Source: Microbacterium nymphoidis (GTDB lineage Bacteria; Actinomycetota; Actinomycetes; Actinomycetales; Microbacteriaceae). From it: a stretch of 64,000 bases of DNA. Below are positions 38,201 to 45,940 of this stretch, one piece after another; position 1 is the stretch's first letter; the number at the start of each line of letters is the position of its first letter. A program made the position numbers and the translations under genes. The stretch covers positions 496,001 through 560,000 of the forward strand of contig NZ_JAJNOD010000001.1 of the NCBI RefSeq assembly GCF_021044885.1, given 5' to 3'. A model generated the notes under the pieces. It worked only from the letters and a program-made list of their open reading frames with translations. It searched no databases and was not told the origin of the DNA.

Positions 38201-39217
38201 CACCACGGCAAGGGCCCAGCCGTCGAGGGGGAGACCGATGCGGATGGGAACCGAACCGTCCATCAGGGACGCGCAGGCGACCACCGTCGCTTCGGTGGGG
38301 CCGTACGTGTTCCAGACTTCCCGGTCGGGGCCGACCAGGCGCGCCGCCAGCTCGGGAGGGCACGCCTCGCCACCGAAGATCAGCAGGCGGACGTTCTCCA
38401 GGGCGTCCTGCGGCCAGAGGGCGGCGAGGGTGGGCACGGTCGAGACCACCGTGATGCCGTGTCCGAGAAGCCACGGACCGAGGTCCGATCCCGCGCGCAC
38501 CAGGGCGCGAGGAGCGGGAACGAGACAGGCGCCGTGCCCCCAGGCGAGCCACATCTCCTCGCAGGACGCATCGAATGCGACCGAGAGCCCTGCCAGCACG
38601 CGATCACCGTCACCGATTGGCGCGGACTGCAGGAAGAGACGACGCTCAGCGTCGACGAAGGCGGCAGCGGAGCGATGCGACACGGCGACGCCCTTGGGGA
38701 CGCCGGTGGAGCCGGAGGTGAAGATGACCCACGCATCGTCGTCCAGTCGCGGCCGATCCAGGATCGGCAGCGCGCGCGTGGTCGGATGGGGGTCGTCTCC
38801 CGAGAAGAGCGACTCCGGCGTGAGCGGATCGCCCTGTGCGGTGACGAAGGTTCCGCCGGCGACGATCACCCCGCGGACATCCGCCTCGGTGAACACCAAG
38901 GTGGCGCGTTCGTCCGGATCGTCCACGTCGACCGGCACATACGCGGCACCCGCGGCGATGGTGCCCAGGATCGCGATGTACAGCCAGCGCTCGCCCGACG
39001 GCAGGCGGATGCCCACCCGGTCGCCACGGCGCACGCCGGCATCGTGCAGCCGCTGCGCGGTACGCCACACCTGGGCGAGGAGCTCCGCATAGCTGAGGGC
39101 GGCCTCGCCGTCGTCGATGGCCGAGGCATCGGGGGATGCGGCAGCGGATGCCTGGAGCACATCCAGCAGGGTTCGTGCGGGGGCGGCGTCCGCTGCGCGG
39201 TCGAGGTAGTCCTGCAT
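35294..39217 (-). CDS. Pls/PosA-type single-module NRPS (poly-amino-acid synthetase-like)
   Basis: 1307 residues. Residues 1-500 are an adenylation domain: FTSGSTGVPKG at 166-176, FDASCEEMW from 215, TYGPTEA at 304-310, GK at 491-492. Residues 515-585 are a carrier domain with Ser546 in LGGGS. There is no condensation or thioesterase domain. The rest holds six membrane helices in pairs (starting near 610, 845 and 1060) separating three left-handed beta-helix/acyltransferase-like domains, the layout of epsilon-poly-L-lysine synthetase. Aligned to GrsA, the specificity residues are D216 A217 E220 S259 I280 G282 T304 V312 V313 K492. Asp216 indicates an alpha-amino acid; the code resembles lysine activators. 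Product is inferred, not known. Preceded by a lysine-repeat gene (1 nt) and coupled to the M1 peptidase. Confidence 0.9.
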   Translation of the reverse strand: MQDYLDRAADAAPARTLLDVLQASAAASPDASAIDDGEAALSYAELLAQVWRTAQRLHDAGVRRGDRVGIRLPSGERWLYIAILGTIAAGAAYVPVDVDDPDERATLVFTEADVRGVIVAGGTFVTAQGDPLTPESLFSGDDPHPTTRALPILDRPRLDDDAWVIFTSGSTGVPKGVAVSHRSAAAFVDAERRLFLQSAPIGDGDRVLAGLSVAFDASCEEMWLAWGHGACLVPAPRALVRAGSDLGPWLLGHGITVVSTVPTLAALWPQDALENVRLLIFGGEACPPELAARLVGPDREVWNTYGPTEATVVACASLMDGSVPIRIGLPLDGWALAVVDADGHRVADGESGELIIGGVGLARYLDPVKDAEKYAPMPSLGWERAYRSGDLVRAEPAGLVFLGRADDQVKVGGRRIELGEVEAALQNLPDVSAAAVAVRRTDAGVPLLVGYVVPAAGFDRQQARARLADTLPTPLIPLLAVMSDLPVRTSGKVDKAALPWPLDDGADEAASGFAGTAAWLAEQWFGVLGQRPADEDADFFALGGGSLAAAQLVSRIRQRAAEFTMADVYDLPRLGRMAAAIEADEEAPTAESFSPAAPTPLTMRIVQTIAGGPLFVLSGIKWVLWLLTASWLLRLVPGFGFLPAVPGWVLLTGLLLFATPFGRMAIAAIAARLLLAGVRGGDHPRGGGVHIRLWLAEQIAQQIDPVGSAGAPWVTYYARALGAKIGRDVDLHTLPPVTGMLQVGAGAAIEPEVDLAGYWIDGDTVRIGEIRIGAGATIGARSTLAPGTRIGRGAEVAPGSAVFGRVRAGQRWAGSPAVRIGGKSRPLAAERPPVRRRWLWAYAASSVALGLLPLVSFGVGGLVLAAGTRGADDIAGAVPGLLIWLVPAVLSVGITFALLVLGGVRLLAVGLTPGVHPVRSRVAWQAWSTERLLDASRTILFPLYSSLATPIWLRALGATVGRDVEASTVLLLPSLTTIDDGAFLADDTMVATYELRGGWMRLAPARIGKRAFLGNSGMAGAGHKVPKDALVAVLSVAPDKAKAGSSWLGSPPVRLRRVVNTAELERTYRPRPALRWARAAWELCRILPVVVSCALGLAVLVVLAWIIENSALWVAVVASGPVLLAAGALAAVITTAAKWLIVGPIRPGEHPLWSSFVWRTEVSDTFTEILAAPWFANAAAGTPALAIWLRSLGAKIGRGVWTDSYWLPEPDLVRLEDGAVVNRGCVVQTHLFHDRVMSLDTVTLQEGATLGPHSVVLPAATLGEHATVGPASLVMRGETVPVGSRWSGNPIGPWRAVRVRSYQDADA

Positions 39218-39218
39218 G

Positions 39219-39932
39219 TCAGACGAAGAGAGCGATCAGCTCGGCCTTCGACAGCCGGCTGTAGCCTGTGCGTCCCTCTGCCTTCGCCCGCACGCGCAGA
39301 GACGCGACCGTCATGCTGTGCAGGATCGTGGCGCCGTTGCTGGCCCTGACGTCGGGGAGGGGACGAGATTCCGTCACGGGCTCGGTTGCGGCGGGTGCCG
39401 GTGCCGCCGGTTCGATCACCTGCACCGCCGGCACGGGGGAGGACTTCCGCTTCCGCGCCTTCTTGGCGTCGGTCTTGGCGCTGGTCTTCTTGGCGTCGGT
39501 CTTCTTCGCGTCGGTCTTCTTCGCGTCGGTCTTCTTCGCGTCGGTCTTATTCGCGTCGGTCTTCTTCGCGTCGGTCTTCTTCGCGTCGGTCTTCTTCGCG
39601 TCCGCCTTCTTCGCGTCCGCCTTCTTCGCGTCCGCCTTCTTCGCGTCGGACTTCTTCGCGTCCGCCTTCTCCGCGAGGCGGCGTTCGATCTTGGCAGTGG
39701 CGTCCGCGAGGGCGAGGATCGCATCCGTTGCCGTGCGCTCGATGCGACGGGGCTTGTCCTCCAGCTGCTTCTTGGTGACAGAGCCCGCCTTCTTCGCGTC
39801 CTTGATGAGCGGTGCCAGCTTCCGGGCTTGCTTGTCCGGAAGCGACTTCGAGAGCGTTACGGCCTTCTTCGCGGCCGCCAGTGCAGAATCCGCCGCCGTC
39901 GTCGCGCGACGTGCCTTGTCCGTGGATGCCAT
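39219..39932 (-). CDS. Lysine-rich pentapeptide-repeat protein, histone H1-like
   Basis: 237 residues from ATG 39932 (MASTDKARRATTAADSAL). Residues 1-90 are basic and helical. Then come twelve tandem pentapeptides of the form (A/S/T)-D-A-(K/N)-K, one more partial copy, and a KARKRK patch, together resembling the lysine/alanine tails of histone H1-like and HupB proteins. Residues about 205-237 (SLRVRAKAEGRTGYSRLSKA) look like a SAP/Rho-N-type nucleic-acid-binding module. It probably binds DNA or RNA. It stands 1 nt before the Pls-like gene on the same strand, so the two must share a transcript. Whether this is functional or chance is unclear. Confidence 0.8.
   Translation of the reverse strand: MASTDKARRATTAADSALAAAKKAVTLSKSLPDKQARKLAPLIKDAKKAGSVTKKQLEDKPRRIERTATDAILALADATAKIERRLAEKADAKKSDAKKADAKKADAKKADAKKTDAKKTDAKKTDANKTDAKKTDAKKTDAKKTDAKKTSAKTDAKKARKRKSSPVPAVQVIEPAAPAPAATEPVTESRPLPDVRASNGATILHSMTVASLRVRAKAEGRTGYSRLSKAELIALFV
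39465..39668. repeat. 15-bp tandem repeats inside the lysine-rich gene
   Basis: Roughly thirteen copies of a 15-bp unit (CTTCTTCGCGTCGGT or CTTCTTCGCGTCCGC on the plus strand) coding the (A/S/T)DAKK pentapeptides. Copies are nearly identical in DNA, showing recent expansion or homogenisation; copy number probably varies between strains. Confidence 0.9.
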
Positions 39933-40109
39933 CTGTTCCTCACTCTGTCGAAGCCGCAGGGGCACTGCGGTGCCAGGATCATAGTGGGTGTGAGGAAACA
40001 GCCGGTGTCGTCGCGGAAACGACTGACGGTGTCAGGGGATGCACGGGGTGGCACCAGGTGAGTTCCACTCGCGTATGCCTAGGCTGACGGGGTTCCCCTC
40101 GGAGGCCAT
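39933..40109. promoter_or_regulatory. Divergent region upstream of the NRPS operon
   Basis: 177 nt that must hold the promoters of the lysine-repeat/NRPS/peptidase operon (minus) and of the alginate-lyase-family gene (plus). I see no clear -35/-10 pair; GGAGG at 40101-40105 is the ribosome site of the plus-strand gene. Confidence 0.4.
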
Positions 40110-41711
40110 ATGACACACCGGTCCTCGGCATCGACTTCCCAGACGTCGGCGGCACCCCTCGCCATCGCGACCGCGATCATCCTCGTGCTCGTCATCATCG
40201 GGGCCACGATGATCGGCAACGGCCAGGCCGGTGCTGCCATCGCATCCGACCCGTCCTCGTCGAGCACGCCGACGCGAACCGGCACGGCTCAGCCGTCCAC
40301 GACCAGCCCGACGCCGAGCACGGCAGCTTCTCTGAGCAGCCCGACGCCCGCCTCGCCGTCGACTCCGGCCGCCATCGCCCGGCTCGACGGCCTTCGTCCC
40401 TTCACGTCGGCTGCGGGCTTCACGCACCCTGGCGTGCTCGTGGATCTCCCCGGACTCGCTTCGACGCGGGCCCACATCCTGGCGGGGGATTCGCCCTGGA
40501 CTGCCCTGTTCCACGATCTGCGCGCATCTCCGTATCTCGGCCGCGACGCCCCGGACTTCACCGGGTTCGCGCCCGCCGGTGCCGCAGGGCCGGATGCGCC
40601 GCCCTGCAGCGCGGCACACCCCGGGGGCTGTGTGTCTTACTGCGGCTCCTTCAACGTGCCGGACGTCGGTTGCTCCCTCCAGCAGTCGGACGGACGCGCC
40701 GTCTACGGACTGTCGCTGATGTACTCCTACACCGGAAAGAGCGTCTACGCTCATCGCGCCATCGCCATCCTCAACGGGTACGCCTCGCACTATCGCGGCA
40801 GCGAGGGCTCCAACGGGCCGCTGCTCACCGCCTGGATGGCGGAGCAGATGATCCGCGGCGCCGAGTTGATCCGCTACACGTACACGCCGGGGAAGGGCCA
40901 GCCGGCCTTCGACGTCGAGGGCTTCAGCTCGATGCTGCGCGCGAGTGTGGTGCCGACGCTGACGACGTTCGACTACGGCCGCAACAACGGCAACTGGAAG
41001 CTGTCGGCCGCGGACGGTCTCATGAACGCCGCCGTCTTCCTCGACGATCGCGCGCTCTACGACCAGGCGGTCGCGATGTGGCGCGAGGCGACCCGCGCCT
41101 ACATCCATCTCGGCTCGGACGGCCCGCAGCCGATCACCCCGGTCGGCGGAGACGGACGTTTCGATTCACGTCCGATGCTCAGCTGCCGTTGGCTCGCGGA
41201 CAAGCCGAGTGCGTGCCAGACACGTCCCAAGACCGACCCGAATCTGGCCGTGCAGCATGGCCAGAATCAGGAGTCCTGCCGGGACTTCGGGCACGCATCG
41301 ATGGGGCTCGCGGCAATCGTCAACGCGGCACAGACCGCCTCCCTGCAGGGAACCGACCTGTACGGGGAGGAGCAGGAGCGCATCATCACGGGCGTGCTCT
41401 ACACGGTGCAAGTGGCCCAGAACCAATCGCGGTACGGGTGGCCCGCCGGCTTCTGCGCGGGAACCACGGAGCCGGCCAACGGGATGAGCCTGACCGAACT
41501 GGCGGCTACGCTCGTCTACCGCGAGTACGTCATCCGTCGGGGGATCCCCATGCGGCCCATCGCCATCCCCGGCTATCCCGCATCGTCGGATGCGAACCCG
41601 CTGGGGAGCTTCATCGCAGCCCATCGCACCTCGTCCAGCCCGGTGCGCAACGTCAGCTCGTGGGAGGCACTGACGTTCTTCGACGCGCGGATGCCTCGCC
41701 GCGGTGGCTAA
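40110..41711 (+). CDS. Alginate-lyase-family secreted or anchored protein
   Basis: 533 residues. An N-terminal signal anchor (about 15-40, AIATAIILVLVIIGATMIG) is followed by a Ser/Thr/Pro-rich linker (about 45-88) and a mostly helical domain with the alginate_lyase (PL5-like) pattern: GLSLMYSYTGKSVYAHRAIAI, FDYGRNNGNWKLSAADGLM (the Asn-Asn-Gly-Asn-Trp segment is diagnostic) and QNQESCRDFGHASMGLAA with a likely catalytic His. Six or so Cys in the domain suggest disulfides. Substrate may be alginate or another uronate polymer; sequence does not decide. GGAGG lies 4 nt before ATG. Its 3' end overlaps the next, convergent gene by 4 nt. Confidence 0.82.
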   Translation: MTHRSSASTSQTSAAPLAIATAIILVLVIIGATMIGNGQAGAAIASDPSSSSTPTRTGTAQPSTTSPTPSTAASLSSPTPASPSTPAAIARLDGLRPFTSAAGFTHPGVLVDLPGLASTRAHILAGDSPWTALFHDLRASPYLGRDAPDFTGFAPAGAAGPDAPPCSAAHPGGCVSYCGSFNVPDVGCSLQQSDGRAVYGLSLMYSYTGKSVYAHRAIAILNGYASHYRGSEGSNGPLLTAWMAEQMIRGAELIRYTYTPGKGQPAFDVEGFSSMLRASVVPTLTTFDYGRNNGNWKLSAADGLMNAAVFLDDRALYDQAVAMWREATRAYIHLGSDGPQPITPVGGDGRFDSRPMLSCRWLADKPSACQTRPKTDPNLAVQHGQNQESCRDFGHASMGLAAIVNAAQTASLQGTDLYGEEQERIITGVLYTVQVAQNQSRYGWPAGFCAGTTEPANGMSLTELAATLVYREYVIRRGIPMRPIAIPGYPASSDANPLGSFIAAHRTSSSPVRNVSSWEALTFFDARMPRRGG

Positions 41712-42622
41712 CGGCGAACGAGCGAGGCGTCACCGGCACTGGCTGCCTGGCGCGAGGCGAGGACCGCGGCGATGAGAGCATCGCGGAGACGCTGGCCACG
41801 CTCGGCGAATGCTCGCTGCTGGCGGACGTAATCCGCCTTGCCCTCGGGGGTCTCGACCGGGACGGCGGGGAACCCCCACGCGGCGAGATCATAGGGGGAG
41901 GCGCGCATGTCGAGCTCGCGGATATCGCGAGCGAGCTCGAAGCTGTCCAGCAGGATGGGACCCGGCACCAGCGGTCCGAGCTTCAGAGCCCACTTGTAGA
42001 GGTCCATGCCCGCGTGCAGGCATCCGGGCTGCTCGGTGAGGGGCTGGGAGGCTCGCGTCAGGAGCTGCTCGTTGCGGGGCTCGGCTTCCGGCGTGAAGAA
42101 GCGGAACGCGTCGAAGTGGGTGCATCGCAGTTCGTGTGCCTCCACCACGGCGTCGGTACCCGTCTGACCGAGCCGTAGCGGAACGTCGTGGCGGTGCTCG
42201 CGCTGGCGGTACACCATGGCCCATTCGTGCATGCCGAAGCATCCGAATCGCGCCGGTCGTGTCGAGGTCGCTGACAGAAGGTCCAGCACCTGCTGGGCGC
42301 TCTCGCCACGATCGCGCCAGAATGATTCCACGTCGACGCCGAGGTCGTGGCCATTACGGGTGGGTGCATACCAGCGCCAGGAGGCGTGAGGGGAATCGGC
42401 CGCATCCTCCAGGATGGCACCGGCGCCCGGATGCCAGCGTCGCATCACGGACGGCTTGTACGAGTAATACGTGAAGAGGAAGTCCCACACTGGATGCTTC
42501 TCGCGACGCGCCGCGCGCTCTCGATGCGCCGCAGTGAGCTGATCCGCGCGGGACACGTGGGCCTCCTGCAGCTCCCGCCACTGCGCGCGGGGGAGCACCA
42601 CGGCGGGAGATGAAGACACCAT
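41708..42622 (-). CDS. Conserved protein often annotated 3-methyladenine DNA glycosylase
   Basis: 304 residues from ATG 42622 (MVSSSPAVVLPRAQWRELQ). It belongs to an actinobacterial family with the strongly conserved HPVWDFLFTYYSYKPS, RRWHPG, RFGCFGMHEWAMVYR and GCLHAGMDLYKWALKL segments. Databases often label it 3-methyladenine DNA glycosylase, but I see no helix-hairpin-helix or AlkA/Tag motif, so the label may be a carried-over error. The repeated conserved His (HEWAM, CLHAGMDLYKWA) suggests a metal or catalytic site. Function should be treated as unknown. Confidence 0.8.
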   Translation of the reverse strand: MVSSSPAVVLPRAQWRELQEAHVSRADQLTAAHRERAARREKHPVWDFLFTYYSYKPSVMRRWHPGAGAILEDAADSPHASWRWYAPTRNGHDLGVDVESFWRDRGESAQQVLDLLSATSTRPARFGCFGMHEWAMVYRQREHRHDVPLRLGQTGTDAVVEAHELRCTHFDAFRFFTPEAEPRNEQLLTRASQPLTEQPGCLHAGMDLYKWALKLGPLVPGPILLDSFELARDIRELDMRASPYDLAAWGFPAVPVETPEGKADYVRQQRAFAERGQRLRDALIAAVLASRQAASAGDASLVRR

Positions 42623-42677
42623 GGTCTCATTCTCGCGCAATTCCGGCGACGAACGGGTGTGTCAGTACCATCTACTC

Positions 42678-43772
42678 ATGCATTCATACCCGACCGGCGG
42701 GGCTCCGACGGAACGCGTGTTCCGGCAGTCCCAGACGCGAAAGATCATCTCCGCGATCTTCGTGATCGCGATCCTCGCCGTCCTTGCCTTCCTGTTCATC
42801 CCGAAGTTCCTCCCGAACACGATGACGCACGCCCTGCGGTTCACGGTCGCCGGGGTCCTGGTCGCCGTAGTGGCATTCCTCATGCTGGGCTCCGCCCTGG
42901 TCTGGACGAATATGCGCGTCGTCGTCACCCCGACGACGGTGGAGGTGCGCCGACCGGGCAAGGTGCTGCACACCTGGGATCGTTCGGTCACCGGGTTCTC
43001 GACGCACATCGTCAAGCACAGCACCAACGGCATCCCCACCAACACCGAGCGATCGCTTATCGCCCACTATCCCGGTGGCGAGACGAAGGTCACGTTCAAC
43101 GCCATGAGCCGCAACGCCTTCAACGAGATGTACGCGCTACTGACCGCGGAGAGCCGCGCCGCCATGGCGCAGGCCGAGGCCCAGGCGATGGCCGCCGCGG
43201 GGCAGCCGGTGGTCGATGCGGCCGCAGCGCCGCTGCCGCAGCAGTTCGCTGCGGCGCAGGGCATGGCCGCAGCCGGCCTCCCGCGCACCTTCGAGGTGAA
43301 CCTCGCTCCCATGCGCAAGCGCGGCCGGATCGCGCTCATCGTGGCCGCCGTGGTGGCGGTGATCGCGGCGGGATTGACGTACATCGGCCTGCAGTCGCCC
43401 GATGACTTCGGACTGCTGATGGGGGCGTTCATCGCCTGGTTCGTGGCCGTGGTGTGCGTGCTGGTCTGGCTCGGTACCGTGACCGAGGGGCGCAAGTACC
43501 CCAAGGTGACCGAGGTGAGCGCGGGGGGCATCACCATCGATGGCACCGTGTACCCGTACTCGGGCCTCAGCCGCATCTGGCTGACTCCGGAGACCTACCA
43601 GCAGCGCAGGCTGCAGCTGGTGGGTCCCACCGGCGTGCGCAAGAAGTACTCGTACGGCGCAGCGACCGCGAAGCCCGACGTGCAGCCGATGCCGCAGTGG
43701 GCCGAGCTGGTCCGTGCCCTTCAGGTGGCCACGGCCCACAACCCCGGCCTGGTCTCCTTCGACCTCAACTGA
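42678..43772 (+). CDS. Membrane protein of unknown function with internal repeat
   Basis: 364 residues from ATG 42678; TACCAT six nt upstream suggests a leaderless mRNA, and a longer frame was rejected because it overlaps the divergent gene. Two halves look related in plan: a helix pair (about 22-45, 52-74) followed by a beta-rich PH-like stretch (VVVTPTTVEVRRPGKVLHTWD), then a helix pair (about 217-235, 245-268) followed by a similar stretch (VSAGGITIDGTVYPYSGLSRI). An Ala/Gln-rich linker lies near 160-205. PH-like domains alternating with helix pairs occur in bacterial bPH proteins, but I cannot assign the family. Ends at a strong terminator. Confidence 0.72.
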   Translation: MHSYPTGGAPTERVFRQSQTRKIISAIFVIAILAVLAFLFIPKFLPNTMTHALRFTVAGVLVAVVAFLMLGSALVWTNMRVVVTPTTVEVRRPGKVLHTWDRSVTGFSTHIVKHSTNGIPTNTERSLIAHYPGGETKVTFNAMSRNAFNEMYALLTAESRAAMAQAEAQAMAAAGQPVVDAAAAPLPQQFAAAQGMAAAGLPRTFEVNLAPMRKRGRIALIVAAVVAVIAAGLTYIGLQSPDDFGLLMGAFIAWFVAVVCVLVWLGTVTEGRKYPKVTEVSAGGITIDGTVYPYSGLSRIWLTPETYQQRRLQLVGPTGVRKKYSYGAATAKPDVQPMPQWAELVRALQVATAHNPGLVSFDLN

Positions 43773-43786
43773 CGCGCTCCGTTCAC

Positions 43787-43817
43787 GGGGCGGCGGACTC
43801 GTTCCGCCGCCCCTTTT
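43787..43817 (+). terminator. Rho-independent terminator
   Basis: GGGGCGGCGG (43787-43796) pairs with CCGCCGCCCC (43804-43813), 7-nt loop, followed by TTTT. Fifteen nt after the membrane-protein stop. Confidence 0.9.
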
Positions 43818-44207
43818 GCGTGCTCTCCTGTCGGCCCCCAACATCCCGGCGCGGGCCGTTCGCGCGCACGAGAGAGAACGCAGCGCAGAAACTCCGCGAG
43901 CTGCGTTGTTTGATCTTCCATCCGCCGTACCGCGACGCGATCCGCGCGGTGCAGTTCGGTGGCCGTCGCGAGCGAGCGGGGGTGCGCATGCTGACGTTCG
44001 GAAACGGAGAAGGGCGACGTTCGAACGCGGCGGAGGGCGACGTTCGGAAACGGAGAAGGGCGACGTCCGGAAACGGAGAAGGGCGACGTTCGAACGCGGC
44101 GGAGGGCGACGTCCGAAAGCGGCGGAGGGCGCGGAGGCGAGCCGCGCGGTGCAGCTCCTGCGGCCGCGAGAGAGCGGGGGGAGCGAGTGCCTGCATCCGG
44201 AAACGGT
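43818..44207. other. Convergent intergenic region with tandem and dispersed repeats
   Basis: About 390 nt without a gene I can support; open frames here are compositional. It contains a 23-bp tandem array (43993-44130) flanked on both sides by similar sequence (CGCGCGGTGCAG... near 43946 and 44146), implying a larger duplication, and a diverged further copy near 44193-44214 at the edge of the qcrB terminator. Confidence 0.6.
43993..44130. repeat. Six 23-bp tandem repeats, two alternating variants
   Basis: Six contiguous 23-bp units start with GACGT(T/C)CG and end with GAAGGGC or GGAGGGC. Two variants alternate as A-B-A-A-B-C. Variant B contains the palindrome CGTTCGAACG. There are no spacers, so this is a minisatellite and not a CRISPR array; 23 is not a multiple of three, so it is unlikely to be coding. 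Confidence 0.9.
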
Positions 44208-44237
44208 GAAGGGCCCCGACCGAAGTCGGGGCCCTTC
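44208..44237. terminator. Terminator of the ctaE-qcrCAB operon
   Basis: A perfect 13-bp stem (44208-44220 with 44225-44237). On the minus strand the loop is TTCG closed by C-G, an extra-stable tetraloop. It begins 12 nt after the qcrB stop. Confidence 0.85.
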
Positions 44238-44248
44238 ATGCTTACTGC

Positions 44249-45940
44249 TTACTTGTGGTCTTCGTCAGCGCCGATCGCGGCGTGCTCGTCGCCGTGCGAT
44301 CCTTCGACGCCGTGGGCTGCGTGAGCCTCAGCGGCCTCGATCTCGGACTGCGTGACCGGAGCGAGACGGTCCTCGAAGAACCAGCGGGACAGCGACGCGC
44401 GGAGGTTCTGCGTCCACGGGATGCGACCCTGAGCGTTCGGGCGAACCACGAGAGGAGCGTAGGTCTCGTAGTCCACGAGCTTGACGCGCTCGTAGGCGTC
44501 GACCGGCTTGTGGACCTCGATGAACTCGCCTCCGGGAAGTCGCACGATGCGACCCGACTCGTAACCGTGCAGCGCGATCTCGCGGTCCTTCTTCTGCAGG
44601 GCGATCGCGATGCGCTTCGTGATGAAGTACGCCAGGATCGGGCCCAGGATGAGCGAGACCTGCAGGAAGTGGATCACACCCTCCATCGTGAGGTGGAAGT
44701 GCGTCGCGATGAGGTCGGACGACGCCGCCGCCCACATGACCGCGTAGAACGTGACACCGGCCGCACCGATCGCCGTACGGGTCGGCGCGTGACGCGGACG
44801 CTGAGCGATGTGGTGCTCGCGCTTGTCACCGGTGACCCAGGCCTCGATGAACGGGTACAGCGCGACCAGCACGATGAATCCGCCGAGGATCACGATCGGG
44901 ATGATGATGTACCACGTGAACGAGTAGTTGCCGATGATCGTCTCGAGGTGCGGCGGGATGAGACGCAGCATGCCGTCGGCGAAACCGATGTACCAGTCGG
45001 GCTGAGTACCGGCGGAGACGGGGGACGGGTCGTACGGGCCATAGTTCCAGATCGGGTTGATCTGGAAGAGCGAGGCCACCAGCACGATCACACCGAACAC
45101 GATGAAGAAGAAACCACCCATCTTCGACATGTAGACCGGCATCATCGGGAAGCCCACGACGTTGTTGTTCGTGCGGCCGGGGCCGGCGAACTGCGTGTGC
45201 TTGTTGATGATCATCAGCACGAGGTGCAGACCCACCATCGCGATGACGAGCATCGGCAGCAGGAGGATGTGCAGCGTGTAGAGGCGGCCGACGATCTGGT
45301 CGCCGGGGAACTCGCCGCCGAAGAGGAGGAACGAGGTCCACGTGCCGATCAGCGGGATGCCCTTGACCATGCCGTCGATGATGCGCAGACCGTTACCGGA
45401 GAGCAGGTCGTCCGGCAGCGAGTAGCCGGTGAAACCCTCGGCCATCGCGAGGATGAACAGCACGAAGCCGATCACCCAGTTCAGCTCGCGCGGCTTGCGG
45501 AACGCGCCGGTGAAGAACACGCGGAGCATGTGCACGCCGATGCCTGCCACGAAGACGAGCGCCGCCCAGTGGTGGATCTGGCGAACCAGCAGACCGCCGC
45601 GGATGTCGAACGACAGGCGCAGCGTGGAGTCCATGGCCGCGGACATCTCGACGCCGTTCATCGGGAGATAAGCGCCCGAGTAGTGCGTCTCGACCATCGA
45701 GGCCTGGAAGAAGAACGTGAGGAAGGTTCCGGAGAGGAACACGACCACGAAGCTCCACAGCGCGATCTCACCCAGCATGAACGACCAGTGGTCGGGGAAG
45801 ATCTTACGACCGAGCTCCTTCACGAAGCCGGAGAGGCTCGTGCGCTCGTCGAGGTAGTTCGCGACGCCGCCGACGAACTTGCCGCCGAGAGGCTTGTTGG
45901 CGTTGGCCTTCTGCTCGAAAGGCTCGCTTGCGGTGCTCAA
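44249..45940 (-). CDS. qcrB: Cytochrome bc1 complex cytochrome b subunit
   Basis: 563 residues. The membrane core of the menaquinol-cytochrome c reductase. Eight or nine helices carry the conserved b-type heme regions (HHWAALVFVAGIGVHMLRVF and HILLLPMLVIAMVGLHLVLM give the paired His ligands) and the quinol-site area (WNYGPYDPSP). It has the long N- and C-terminal extensions of actinobacterial QcrB. In mycobacteria this subunit forms a supercomplex with cytochrome aa3 and is the target of Q203. Overlaps qcrA by 4 nt; last gene of the operon. Confidence 0.96.
   Translation of the reverse strand: MSTASEPFEQKANANKPLGGKFVGGVANYLDERTSLSGFVKELGRKIFPDHWSFMLGEIALWSFVVVFLSGTFLTFFFQASMVETHYSGAYLPMNGVEMSAAMDSTLRLSFDIRGGLLVRQIHHWAALVFVAGIGVHMLRVFFTGAFRKPRELNWVIGFVLFILAMAEGFTGYSLPDDLLSGNGLRIIDGMVKGIPLIGTWTSFLLFGGEFPGDQIVGRLYTLHILLLPMLVIAMVGLHLVLMIINKHTQFAGPGRTNNNVVGFPMMPVYMSKMGGFFFIVFGVIVLVASLFQINPIWNYGPYDPSPVSAGTQPDWYIGFADGMLRLIPPHLETIIGNYSFTWYIIIPIVILGGFIVLVALYPFIEAWVTGDKREHHIAQRPRHAPTRTAIGAAGVTFYAVMWAAASSDLIATHFHLTMEGVIHFLQVSLILGPILAYFITKRIAIALQKKDREIALHGYESGRIVRLPGGEFIEVHKPVDAYERVKLVDYETYAPLVVRPNAQGRIPWTQNLRASLSRWFFEDRLAPVTQSEIEAAEAHAAHGVEGSHGDEHAAIGADEDHK

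Noticed and set aside
39465..39668. Non-coding minisatellite
   Set aside because: The 15-bp period keeps frame and encodes regular pentapeptides within a supported gene, so it is a coding repeat.
43993..44130. CRISPR array
   Set aside because: Units are contiguous without spacers, vary between copies and have no cas genes nearby.
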